Shown: piece by piece, positions 54,101 through 63,837 of the stretch
Layout of the letters: every line of letters begins with the position of its first letter
Position numbering within the stretch: position 1 is the first letter of the stretch
NCBI GenBank assembly: GCA_018136815.1
Contig: CM030932.1
Location: 267,980 to 331,979, forward strand
Reading direction: 5' to 3'
Origin: Isochrysis galbana
Lineage: Eukaryota > Haptophyta > Isochrysidales > Isochrysidaceae
DNA: 64,000 bases
Position numbers and translations under genes: made by a program
Notes under the pieces: model-generated
What the model saw: the letters and a program-made list of their open reading frames with translations, nothing else
The model's database searches: none
Told to the model about the DNA's origin: nothing

Positions 54101-54387
54101 GCGGGCTTCCTCGCACTCATCTTCTTTTGGTCATTCTTCTTGCCACACCGCTGTATTTTTCCAGCAGGCTTCGAGCGGATCGACACGTGCCACGTTAGCT
54201 TCGTTGCGTTGGTGATGGAAGAGGTCGAGCGCAATCGCCTTGCAGCCTCTAAGCACTTGGTATTGTTCCCTCAGAATCGTGGCTCACTTGCCGTTGGCAA
54301 GGGCGCCTTGACGGGGGTATGGCGCAAAGCAATCGATGCCTACGATCGATCGAGGAGTGGCGTGGCGGAGGGCCGAGAAAAAAATTA
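51160..54387 (+). CDS. Large polytopic membrane protein, possibly STRA6-like
   Basis: A series of plus-strand exons with long hydrophobic helices reads as one gene. About 51180-51324 (WFGWLVMLVVVIFCLHVVSA, GTAAGT donor); 51493 to about 52170 (NFVWNQHEDYFF, a polar stretch, then helices FTVAGTVAIIAVACVMVPSI and FYLIVSYFVPAIVLACLFAW); 52260 to about 52627 (YSLAVASGFFYIPVLGIWLV); about 52760-53196 (FYIVQLLITVVQMAALGMLA); about 53288-53440; 53651 to about 54240 (ILGICGSYTLVGCVLCFVAS), ending in the frame that stops at 54387. At least nine membrane segments are expected. DTCHVSFVALVMEEVERN near the end recalls the conserved C-terminal segment of STRA6-type retinol-binding-protein receptors, but this is weak. 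Exon limits are approximate and the first exon is unknown. Confidence 0.5.
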
Positions 54388-54389
54388 GA

Positions 54390-54775
54390 TGCGGAGGGCC
54401 AAGTGAAGAATATTCGTCGTTCGGCTATATGCGCTTCCATTCCGTCGGAGTTTTCTTGTTGTCGGAGTCTAATCTTATTGCTGCGGGATCGTGCCCTCGC
54501 TGGAAACGGAGTCTATACCCCGCGATGGCCTATACAGTAGTAGGGCGACACGCGGGCAGGGGCAAGCAAGCAGTGCAGGCTCGCCTTGTGGCTTTCGGGC
54601 GGCAGAGGGCCCTCTCACCCCCTCCACCTCTCATTCGCTCCTCGCAGCTCGGCGCTCCAAAGTAATGGACAAAAGAGTTTCTTTGGGCGCCACCGCCTCA
54701 ACATGCGCACACGCCCAAATATTCATTCCAGGCAGCTATCCAAAAGATATCTATTTCGGATTTCGGGCAAAGTTG
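54390..54775. other. 3' flank of membrane-protein gene, no gene
   Basis: No supported coding region. Confidence 0.4.
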
Positions 54776-54985
54776 TAGGGCGGGCAAACAGGGACTTTTG
54801 AACTAATAGTAACGTCTGGGCTGCATTGTTGACCGTGGCGCGATGCCCACTAAAATACTTCAGGCGGGGGCTACCTGACGCTACGAAAATCTTTGCCAGG
54901 AAATGGTGCGATTCGTCCCCACTCTCTCTTATCTCTCCCCCTCGCCGTCACGCGCGCTTATGCTCTACCCGTTAGGAATTTGCGA
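54776..54985 (+). repeat. Dispersed repeat family A, copy 2
   Basis: TAGGGCGGGCAAACAGGG through GACCGTGGCGCGATGCCCA, CTACGAAAATCTTTGCCAGG, AAATGGTGCGATTCG and CGCTTATGCTCTACCCGTTA. Roughly 80% like copy 1 at 5131 by eye. It has no insertion, so with copy 1 it serves as an empty site for the MITE in copy 3. Confidence 0.8.
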
Positions 54986-55277
54986 TCGTGCCCCCCGCTC
55001 TCGCATCATCGCACGGCGAGGCTATGCCTCTCGCAGTCCGCAGTCCGTTATCCTTCGCACTCTCACAACTCCATGCGCACCTATAAGGCCGCTCAGGAAA
55101 AAAACTAAGCTTAAAAAACTAATAATAGAACTCATCATCACCCCCATATTAATCGAGAATGGGAAAGGAAGGATACAGCTAAGCAAGGAGTTCATTCAGC
55201 CTCGTAGCGAAAGCTCTCGGTCTAGCCGAAAGGCTCGCATAAAACGACGTGGCATCCCGCACTAATCGGTCGCTCGA

Positions 55278-55462
55278 ATGGGCGACCGACCACATCATAG
55301 CATCACAGACTCACAATCAATAGACAAACACATTTCTATGCACACCATAGAGACGGTACCCTGCAACACGTACACGCTGCGGAGAGACCCCCCACGGAAT
55401 ATCCTGGGACCGGAGAATGTTTTGGACGAACGAAACCTCCCTCCGTCGGCTGAGGAGAGGAG

Positions 55463-55493
<31 letters not shown>

Positions 55494-56003
55494 TCTCGCG
55501 GAGCGACTGCAGAAGGAGAGAAGTCAGAAGTCAGAAGTCGAAGTCATGCCGGTTTAATTAATACCTTAAACGAGCCAACAATTATAGTAACGTCATGGAG
55601 AGTAGAGTCGAGGTGGTCCGGTTGTGTAAGTAACGTTGTCGAGGTCGTAGTTAAGGCATGGAACATGTTTGTAAGATACCTAATAATAAAACAACTGAGC
55701 GTTAGTACCACTACTCCCACTAGCCCGGTACTATCACGACACCCCTCAGCGCACTTGCCCGCACGCCTTGAAGTGATGGCACAGACACATACACATATGC
55801 ATCCCTTCAAATCTCCCCCCTCGCAAACCCCCGGCTCCCATTATAACTCCCCACAAGTTACAATGAGGGAAAACCCATTGAGGCGGACCGGTCGACGCCG
55901 GCCGACTCTCCGGGGAAAAACACCGGGGGGGGGGGAGGGACCTCTCGTCGTGAAGCAGAACGGCCCTTACAGCTCGCGCCGCGAGCAGTCCTCGAAGAAA
56001 TAA
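55278..56003 (+). other. Long unrecognised frame over repeats
   Basis: A 241-residue frame crossing a GA microsatellite (55465-55493). The piece NTLNEPTIIVTSWRVESRWS, then NVVEVVVKAWNMFVRYLII, is protein-like but unidentified. Probably transposon debris. Confidence 0.25.
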
Positions 56004-56219
56004 ATGACTGCGCCCCCCGACACCTGCCACAGGGACGTCTTGAGCCACTCCCTTCTTCTCGCCCCTCCTGTCGCCAGCCGCCCCCCTTCGCCCGTTTGCT
56101 AACGCAAACGGGGCCCGTTTCTTACCGCACTCCATCGGGGGGGGCGCAAATTCCCCCCTCTCCCTCTCTCCATTCTCCTCCGCCCCTCTCCCTGCGGCGC
56201 GTCGCCATGCGGCGCGCCA

Positions 56220-56602
56220 CGGCCTGCTCTCAGAGGGCCTTTGGGGGCTCCCAGAGGGCCAGCAAGGGCAGCTCAGGGGGCAGTGGAGGCTGGGGCTCAG
56301 CCCCTGGCCCCCCCTGCCTCTCCCACGCTTGCCACGCTGGCCATTGGAGCCTCCCAGTGGCCTCTGTATGCCTGGCGACCAGGGGAGGGGGGGGAGTCAG
56401 CTCGAGGGCAGGCCCATGCTGGGCGTGGGAGTGCGAGTCTCGGCCCGCGCCCACTAGGGGTCTGGGCCAGAGTGTTGATTGCCCAGCCCCTGCCAAAGGG
56501 CAGGGGCTGGGGTTGATTGTACGGGCCCACCCCGGGGGGTGTCCGCGATGGAGAGAGGGGGGCGCGAGGCCCCCATTGACCCCCACTTATAAAAGTAGGT
56601 TG
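56220..56602 (-). mobile_element. LINE-type 5'-end fragment with two hairpins
   Basis: On the minus strand: palindrome CCTACTT-TTAT-AAGTGGG, GGGTCAATGGGGGCCTCGCG (frame GASRPPLSIADTPRGGPVQS), then a perfect CAGCCCCTGCC-CTTT-GGCAGGGGCTG fold, then the shared Gly/Pro-rich part. The closest copy is at 27682-27895. Confidence 0.65.
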
Positions 56603-56888
56603 ATGTTTGTAAGATACCTAGATATCTACTATATATATAGTCTCGCATTTTCACTATATCTACATGTACCTAGATGGCAGCCGGACACTATTTACATGTA
56701 CCTAGATGGCAATTTCCACTTGGCTCAATAACACCCAGATATTAGGCACGAGGAGCGCGCGCGCGGGCGCGGTGCGGAACGACGGACCACGGAACAGCGA
56801 GCACAGGGAAACCAGCATAAGGAGGACAGATGACGAGTGCACCTACGCGCCATCTCTCTCACACTCACACACTCACTACACACTCACA

Positions 56889-57110
56889 CTATTCATAATT
56901 GGCTGCAGCAAGCAGAGCATGCTCCAGGGTTTCGTCGACTTGCGAGGCCTTCAGGGCATTGTGAAGTTTGCCTGCCTTGGAGAACATGCGCTCTGCGCCC
57001 GCCGATCTAGCCGGCCGTCCGAGGTACTGCTGCGCCATCTTGGCTAACGTTGGCAAGCTGCCGTCGATCTCGTCGAACCCCTCGCCCTCGCGAGCCGCCT
57101 GACTCTTAGT
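56889..57110 (-). pseudogene. hAT transposase C-terminal remnant
   Basis: The minus frame reads FDEIDGSLPTLAKMAQQYLG, RPARSAGAERMFSKAGKLHN, then KASQVDETLEHALLAAANYE and stop. This is the hAT dimerisation domain (pattern 'P-L-A-x-x-L-x-x-P-x-S-S-A-x-x-E-R-x-F-S-x-A-G'). It differs clearly from the transposase at 2327-4453. No catalytic core is attached on the upstream side, so it is a relic of a different hAT. Confidence 0.7.
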
Positions 57111-58110
57111 CAGGCAGCTGAACAGATGCTACATCATCTCGTCCGGACTCGCCTCTCTGCGGCGGGACCCGACGCTCTCCACCGTACCATCGACCTAGCT
57201 TTCCAACGCGCCGCGGCCCATGGCGCCGCCCACGTCGCACGGCGAAGGACGTAACGGAGGCGGCGCAGCTCGTGCAGTTCCCTCGACAATCGCCCGCCTC
57301 GCCAGCCCACTTACTTCCAGAACATTTCGACGATCTTTGCAACACGCTCGCCGACATCAAGGCTGACGCCGACGCACTGTGCGCCGAAAGTGTCAGCGCC
57401 CCGCGCGTCCTTGATGTCGGCGAGACGAGTGGAGTTGCGTCTCGTCTATGTTTCTTCTCGCCGGCGCCGACGTCGCGACGTGCGACCTGTGCCCGGTCCG
57501 AAGTGGAATATGAATATGTTCCGCACTTCGAACTAAGTTCGACTTCGATTTCGACAGACTTCGAAACTCAGTTCGAACTCAGTGTCGAAGTCGAAGTCGA
57601 ACAGGTCGAACTTGAGCGTCGAACTCAAATTTTTGCATGTGAATTTCTGCATGTGCACCCATGAAACCGAAAACAAAGGAACGAAGGGGGGGAGGGGGAG
57701 GGGAGGAATGAAGGGAACAGGGGTGATGTCGGATAGAAGGCGTAAGGAACCGGCCGATAGTAGGTGTCGTAGCCCCGAATCTTCAGATTCAGATATTTTT
57801 TTATCAGTGGCAGGCAGCAACGCGTCTCAAGGTTGTATGGGCAAGTGCGCTACGGGTGCTGTCCGTTGTTGGTGCACCAGGCTAGTACGAGTAGCGGTAG
57901 TAAGTAGTAATGCGCAATTCTCAGTCATCTTAGTAGTATAATTTTTTTTCCTATTATCACTGAAGTCGACTTGATTTATGCGGCTATTGTTATTCCGGCA
58001 TTATTGTTGGTGCCATTTGCAACTCCGAGTACAGAACTCGCGCGCTTGCCGCGTCGAAGCCGTCACGAAACATCCGTCACCCGTGTCAAAACTATAATCG
58101 GCACACTTGG
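57111..58110. other. No supported gene; TTCGA-rich patch
   Basis: 57515-57615 consists of TTCGAAC/GACTTCG-type short repeats. The rest is unremarkable; the frame at 57272-57664 passes through the repeat and is unlikely to be real. Confidence 0.4.
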
Positions 58111-58115
58111 GAGCG

Positions 58116-60630
58116 CTACTCATACTCCTTCCTGAGTGCATTCACCTCGGCGGCTGTGATATCGTTGAGTGCGCCGACCGAGGCAAAGCCCTCTAGTGCG
58201 CCGAATATTGTGGCAGCATGGCGAGAGTCGGCCTGATCGAGACACATCACGAGGATGGAGAAACGACCCGCACGAGACCTGCGACAATTGGGCGACGCAC
58301 TTTGTCGGACGCACAAGCACGAGTGCGCGCGGCACTGGCAACGAGTAAAGTGTGCAAAGGAGAAGCATGCGGGTTACGGGGTGCGGGTACACGCCCGCTC
58401 GCTCGGAGCTCGAGGCGTAGCTCAGCCCCCATCCTGCTTATGCCGCCACTTGAACGGATATTTGTGGGGGAAGCAGGAGCAGGCTTTGCACACATTGCAC
58501 GCAGGATGCCGAAGGCATGAGCGGCCGACTCTGCCTCATTCATGGCCGTTTGAGCGAGCGCCGCGAGCACGGCACTGAGTATGTCCGCGGGGAGGGACTT
58601 CGCGAATAGAGCTTCGACGCGCGCCGGAGGCAATGCCCGCACGTAGCCCCGCCACGCACCCTCATCTTTGCGCAGCGTGCGCCACGCTCTCTCCACATCG
58701 GCAGCATTGGAGGGGGGCGGCAGTGTGGCCGGGCGTATTGAACGCGGCGGTGCTGGCGCGGTGGATGGCGCCGCAGGAGGTGCGTTGCGTTCCACGCTGG
58801 CCCCGCTGACGCTCGCCTTCCCAGCCGTCGTGCCGGTCTCGTGAGCGGGCCCGGCCGCCGTCATTCGCTGCGCCGCCATTGCAGCGAGAGGGCCTTCGGC
58901 TCCATCAAGGGCGAGGCTCAGAACAAACGGATCTTCGTCATTGGCTGCGTCGTGGTCAACCGAGAGGATGTCGACCTTGACGGCTGGCTTGGGCCGACGT
59001 GCCTCTGCCTGTGAAGGGGACGGGCAAAAACATGCGGTGGACCATCTTGCCCCCCTGAGAGCGCATGGGGCCGCGCGCAAGCTCGCTGAGTGATCGGCGA
59101 AGAGCTGCAGGGATGGGCGCGCAGGGGTGGGGTGTGCGCTTTCACCTGCCTCGAACGCAAGTGCCGGCACTCGGCCATCTGCCGACGAGCCGAGGCGTTC
59201 CTCGGCTCCGCCTCGAGGGCGAGCTCGAGGTCCTCGAGGGCCTGCCCACGCCGTGTGGATCAAGTTGGTTGTGGTTGATTTGTGGCGCGCTTAGTACAGG
59301 ACGGCGGCTGAGCCACCGTCTTAAGCAAGTGGTGCGGACAGCGCACCTCGTCGTAGCGGCTGAGCTCCGACCGTGCCTGTGCTCGCCGAAGCCGTGCCTT
59401 GACGTTGGAGGCGTCAAAGTCTAGAGCCGCCGTCGCGTCCTCCTCCGCTTCTGCGTAGGCCCGAAGCTGAAGGTAGGGGGATGGGGGTTATCAATAAGCG
59501 CGCTGGCACTCCAACGCCACGGTTGAGCATTCCGAAGCCGGCGCGTGGTCTCCGCGCGGATCGGGTGGTGCGAACGGTCGACTTCACCTTAAGCAGCGCG
59601 AGGGCACGGTTCGAGTAGAGGGTGGATGAGCGCGGTGCGCGCTCCAGGGCCTCGGTGTAGTCAGCAACGGCGTCTTCGTACCGTGCCGAAGCAAAGGCAG
59701 CGTTCCCGCGCGCGCGGAAGGCCTCGGCCTCGGCCTCAGCTGCCAGCTGCCGCCGGCGGAGCACTGCTTGCGCGCGGTTGTTCTCGAGCCGCGTCAGCTT
59801 AAGACGGAGCGCCTCACGCTCCGCTTCGCGTCGCTCGAGCGCCTCGACCGCGCCATCGGCGTCGAAGCGCCGCCACTTGTCAAAGTTGGTGGGCCCACTC
59901 GATGCGGCGCGGGGTGGTGCACCGGCAAGCGCAACCGCTGGCTCGCACGTACGAGGTAACTCTGCCTCCTCCCGTGCAGCGAGCCGCGCCAGTTCCGCCT
60001 TGGCTTCGGCGATCTCCTTCGCCTCGAGCTCCTCCTCGTCAATCTCCGCCTGCGAGCGGGCTGCGAACACATCGGGAGGAGGATTCGTACGGCGTCAGGC
60101 CCATCTCGGCCCTCCTGTCGCCGTCCTCCCCTTACACGCCAGGCTGTCTTGTGTCCCGGAGCGTCGCCCAACATTCCACCCATTCTCCCCGATTCTTCAG
60201 TACTCGGCTTGAGGATCTCGCCTGCGCCCAGAAAGTGCCTGATCAAGCTCCTCCACGCTTCCCTTCCCTCCCGCCCCTCCTCCTCCCCGGCTGCCGTGTC
60301 TAGCCCTCCCTAGTGCGAGAGCCTCTCATCCTCTATACCTGCCCACTGCGAGAGCTCCACCCCCTCTCTCCGTGCTCCCTTGAAAGGCGCGCTGCCCCCA
60401 CCCCTCCCATTTGCCCCCCCACCCACCACCACCACCAGCCCCCCTCTCCTTTCCAAGCCTCCCCCTCCCGCCCCTCCCACCCCTCCCACCCCCATCCACC
60501 TATACACACCTACGCGCGAGAGCCCTCGCTCGGTCGCCTCGGTCTCCTGCACCCACTGGTTGAGCTCGGAGAGCGCCGCGTGCATCTGCTCCACGTTGCG
60601 ACGCATCTGGAGTTGCGTCTCGACCGACAT
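58116..60630 (-). CDS. RPAP3: RPAP3/R2TP co-chaperone subunit (TPR protein)
   Basis: RPAP3 couples HSP90, through its TPR domain, to PIH1D1-RUVBL1/2 in the R2TP complex, which assembles box C/D snoRNPs, RNA polymerases and PIKKs. Six minus-strand exons close in phase: 60630-60514, 60049-59588, 59466-59347, 59241-59146, 59008-58494 and 58278-58116, 490 residues. N-terminus: MSVETQLQMRRNVEQMHAAL, the RPAP3/Spag1-type start. TPRs: FRARGNAAFASARYEDAVAD and NRALALLK; AYAEAEEDATAALDFDASNV; ALEDLELALEAEPRNASARR. C-terminal RPAP3_C domain: AWRTLRKDEGAWRGYVRALP, LFAKSLPADILSAVLAALAQ, GILRAM, RFSILVMCLDQADSR. Shorter than human RPAP3 because it has one TPR block. CT/GA-rich DNA lies upstream, toward the divergent RRP9 gene. 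Confidence 0.88.
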
Positions 60631-60659
60631 GGCCGAAGATCGTGTGCGGAACGAGGCCG

Positions 60660-61240
60660 GAGGGGGTGGGGTGGGGGAAGGGAAGGGGGAGAGAGCGCGG
60701 CCTCTGACCCCAGGAGGCTCTCCCTCGCACTGTCGGGCAACCCCTTCTCTCTTCTCTCTCTCTCTTCTCTCGCCTTGTCTCTCTCTCTTTCTCTCTCTCT
60801 TCTCTCTCTCTTCTCTCTCTCCCTCCTTCTATCTCTTCTCTCTCCTCTCTCTCTTTCTCTCTCTTCTCTCTCTCTCTCCTATCTCTTTTCTCTTTCTCTC
60901 TCCTTCTCTCCCTTCTCGCTCCTGTCTTTTCTTCTCTCCCTTATCTCTCTTCTCTCTCTTCTCTTCTCTCTCTTCCCACTCTTCTCTCACTTTCTCTAGA
61001 GAGAGAGATGGAGAGAGAGGGAGAGGGAGGACGGAGAGAAAGAGAAAGAAGGAGAGAGAGGGAGAAGAGGGAGAAGAGGGAGAAGAGGGAGAAGAGGGAG
61101 AAGAGGGAGAAGAGGGAGAGGAGAGAGGAGAGAGAGGAGAGAGAAGAGAGGGAGACAGGGAGAGAGAGAAGAGAGAGAAGAGAGAGAAGAGAGAGAGAGA
61201 AGAGAGAGAAGAGAGAGAGAGAGATGGAGAGAGCTCCTCT
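60660..61240. repeat. CT then GA microsatellite between RPAP3 and RRP9
   Basis: CTCTCT-rich 60745-60995, then GA/GAAGA-rich 61000-61232. As elsewhere, long Ser/Leu or Arg/Glu frames here are artefacts. Confidence 0.9.
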
Positions 61241-61580
61241 CCTCGCGCGGCCCAACGGCCACCTGGCGGACGAGTCCAAAAACAAAACTCCCCAGGCAGC
61301 ACGCGGTATGCTTTTACTTTGTACCACTCACATCCTTTTTTTTTTCGAACCCGTAGGTAGAGGCGGCCGCCTCGTGCGCGTGCCCCTCTGTTCCCCCGCC
61401 GAGGCAATCATGGCCCCCAGCCGCAGAACACAGACACAGCCTACATTGCCATTGCGCATTGCCAACGTTGTAGGTGTCATTGCCACCGAAATTTCCTTAT
61501 CGGCCCCGTGGCGCGGCCGCCCATTCTGTATTCTGTACTGTCAGAGCCCCAGCGTGTGTGAGGGGGGGGGGGGCGAGGGG
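61241..61580. other. Unremarkable intergenic DNA
   Basis: Includes a T run (61328-61338) and a G run (61563-61573). No gene seen. Confidence 0.45.
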
Positions 61581-61582
61581 GG

Positions 61583-61939
61583 GGTAAAACCCACCATTTC
61601 CCTCGGCAATTTTTCGTGGCGGCAGGTAAGCGCTAACTTAGTAAGCCCCCCCGGCCCCTGGAGTTTTTTCTTGGGCTTCGGAGCCTAGATGGGAAATACG
61701 GTGTTGGGGCCTGCAAATACAGCCAAATACATATGTATCTGGCCTCCGGCCAAATACATTTCAAATACATTCGAGGCCTACAACCCAGGACGCGCTTGAA
61801 ATACAGCCAAATACATATGTATTTGACCTCTGGCCAAATACGGTAAATACGTATTTCCCATCTAGGCTTCGGAGAACGGCCAAAAAATGCAGCCCCCCCC
61901 CACGAGTAAGTAGTTATTAATCATCGTTTGACCGCCCTA
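61583..61939 (-). repeat. Dispersed repeat family A, copy 3, interrupted by a MITE
   Basis: The complement reads TAGGGCGGTCAAAC, GGCTGCATTTTTTGG, CCGAAGCCCAAGAAAAAACT, CCTGCCGCCACGAAAAATTG and AAATGGTGGGTTTTA, with 191 bp inserted (MITE plus one target duplicate) relative to copies 1 and 2. Confidence 0.8.
61684..61866. mobile_element. hAT-type MITE, 183 bp
   Basis: 17-bp perfect TIRs CCTAGATGGGAAATACG (61684-61700; complement at 61850-61866) with an 8-bp target duplication CTTCGGAG (61676-61683 and 61867-61874). The interior is AT-rich with repeated CAAATACATATGTAT and CAAATACATT motifs. The TIR start CCTAGATG is shared with the outer hAT at 1799-4781, and AGATGGGA with the inner autonomous hAT. 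Confidence 0.92.
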
Positions 61940-62310
61940 CTACTATTTATTCATCCATTCATCCGATGATCCGATGGGCGCAGTCCGCGCACACCTCTCC
62001 GCTCCACCCTTGCGGCCGAAAATAGAAAGACAAAAAGGGGGGGGGGCGCCTCAAGTCGAAGCATAGCTCAGATACTAAGATTAAAGGCGAGGCTTCCCCC
62101 GCTCTCCCTCGTCGCCGGGCGGAGCGTCGCCGCCGCGCGCCGCCGACGGCCCCACCACACACACATCGCCCACACCACCCCCGCCCTCCCCTCCCCTCCC
62201 CCCCGCACGGCACAGGCGTCGCACGCCGCACGAAGCCACACGCCCGGCCAGAGAGAGCGGCGGAGGAAGGGTGGAAACGGGGCGAGGCGGGCGGGCGGGA
62301 CAGAGAGTGG
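61940..62310. other. RRP9 upstream region
   Basis: GC-rich, with a short ATTCATCCATTC patch and a G run (62037-62047). No classical promoter element identified. Confidence 0.4.
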
Positions 62311-62313
62311 CCG

Positions 62314-63837
62314 ATGGTCTCATCACGCCGAGCGCCAGCCCTCAAGCGGCCCTTGCGTGGCTCGCGCCCGGCTCCCAAGCGGGCCTCTCGCGCTGCGGCC
62401 GCTCTGGACGATGAAGTCGAATCGGTCTCCGAGGGATCAGACCGCGAGGAAGCTCCTCTCTCCGCGGCGGCCGAGGCGGCGAAGCAGGCGGAGGAGGAGG
62501 AGGAGGCAGAGACGGCCGACGAGCGGCGCGTGCGGCTCGCCAAGCAGATGCTCACCCAGATGGATCAGGCGGCGCGCGGCCGGCGCGAGCCGTCGCGCGG
62601 CGACGTGGTCGCCGCCGAGCTCGAGGATGAGGCGCTCCGCCGGGACGGCAAGTTTGTCCGTCGGCTCGCGACCAAGCTGCAGCAAGCTGGGCCGCCAGCA
62701 GAGGCGCGGCTGCTGCGCGGCATTCGCCTCAGCCCGACCTGCGTCTCAGTCGCTCCCGACGAGGCATGGGCCTACTGCGGCTGCAAGGACGGCAGCATCG
62801 CTGGCTGGGAGCTCCGTGGTGGCTCGTCCTCCTCGTCGCGCCTGAGGCTCGCGGCCGACCGTTCGGAGCTGGAGCAGGGCGCAACGCCACGCGGGCACGC
62901 GCGGGACGTACTGGCGGTTGTCGCCGCGCACGACGGCCGCTCACTCATCAGCGCTGGTCGTGATGGGCGCGTGCTCATCTGGGACCGTCGCACCTCACGC
63001 GTGGTCAAGGCGCTCTCCGGTCATCGCCGTGGAGTCACCGCCCTCGCGCAGAGGCGTGACGCCTCGTCGGCAGAACTCTACTCTGGCTCGGCGGATCGAT
63101 GCATCCGCGCTTGGGACGTAGCGCAGCGCGCCTTCGTCGAGACACTTTTCGGCCATCAAGAGGGCGTGACGGCGCTCGACGCCATGGGCGAGCAGCTGCT
63201 CGTCTCTGCATCGGAGGACCGCACCCTCCGGCTCTGGAAGGTGGCTGAGGAGACGCAGCTCCTCTTTGGCGGCGGTGGTGCGCCCATCGACGCCGTCTCG
63301 ATGCTCACCCCTTCGGTCTTCGCCTCTGGGGCGCAGGACGGCACCATCGCCCTCTGGTCCTCGCTGCGCAAGAAGGCGCTCGCGACCGTGCCGCGGGCGC
63401 ACGGTGTCGGCGGTCCCAGCAATGGTGATGGTTCGCCGTGCTGGATCAGTGCGCTCACAGCGCCCGTCTATTCGGATGTGCTACTATCTGGCTCATGCGA
63501 CGGATTCGTGCGATTTTGGCGTGCCGATGATGAGGCGCGTTGCCTCGAGCCCATCGGGCAGACACCGCTCAACGGCTTCGTCAACGGGATGGCGATCGCG
63601 CCCAGCGGCAAATTTGTCGCCGCCGCCGTCGGGCAAGAGCACCGGCTCGGCCGCTGGTTTCGCATGAGTGAGGCGCGCAACGGCCTGGCGATCCTACTCC
63701 TCGACAAGTGCATGCACATGGCGCCCAAGCTTCTCTCGACACTCGCAATAGAAAAGGCAAAGCAGACGATACCAGCACCGTGGGAGGAGGCAGCAGAGGC
63801 CGCGCTCGTATCGGAGAGCGAAGAGAGCGCAGGTTGA
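62314..63837 (+). CDS. RRP9: RRP9 / U3-55K, U3 snoRNP WD40 protein
   Basis: RRP9 binds U3 snoRNA (box B/C motif) and acts in the nucleolar SSU processome for 18S rRNA processing. A single 507-residue exon starts MVSSRRAPALKRPLRGSRPA (basic, nucleolar-type) and passes through an acidic stretch. The family helix TADERRVRLAKQMLTQMDQA follows, then WD40 repeats from about residue 145 to 455: GHARDVLAVVAAHDGRSLIS, GRDGRVLIWDRRTSRVV, GSADRCIRAWDVAQRAFVE, TLFGHQEGVTALDAMGEQ, ASEDRTLRLWKVAEETQLLF, SGAQDGTIALWSSLRKKAL and VGQEHRLGRWFRMSEARNG. The TLFGHQ and LGRWFRMSEARNG segments are diagnostic for RRP9 among WD40 proteins. No introns. Divergent from RPAP3, whose complex assembles this snoRNP. Confidence 0.92.
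   Translation: MVSSRRAPALKRPLRGSRPAPKRASRAAAALDDEVESVSEGSDREEAPLSAAAEAAKQAEEEEEAETADERRVRLAKQMLTQMDQAARGRREPSRGDVVAAELEDEALRRDGKFVRRLATKLQQAGPPAEARLLRGIRLSPTCVSVAPDEAWAYCGCKDGSIAGWELRGGSSSSSRLRLAADRSELEQGATPRGHARDVLAVVAAHDGRSLISAGRDGRVLIWDRRTSRVVKALSGHRRGVTALAQRRDASSAELYSGSADRCIRAWDVAQRAFVETLFGHQEGVTALDAMGEQLLVSASEDRTLRLWKVAEETQLLFGGGGAPIDAVSMLTPSVFASGAQDGTIALWSSLRKKALATVPRAHGVGGPSNGDGSPCWISALTAPVYSDVLLSGSCDGFVRFWRADDEARCLEPIGQTPLNGFVNGMAIAPSGKFVAAAVGQEHRLGRWFRMSEARNGLAILLLDKCMHMAPKLLSTLAIEKAKQTIPAPWEEAAEAALVSESEESAG

Noticed and set aside
57272..57664. 130-residue ORF with Glu/Val/Ser repeats
   Set aside because: Its second half translates TTCGAA/GAAGTC short repeats, and no domain is recognisable.
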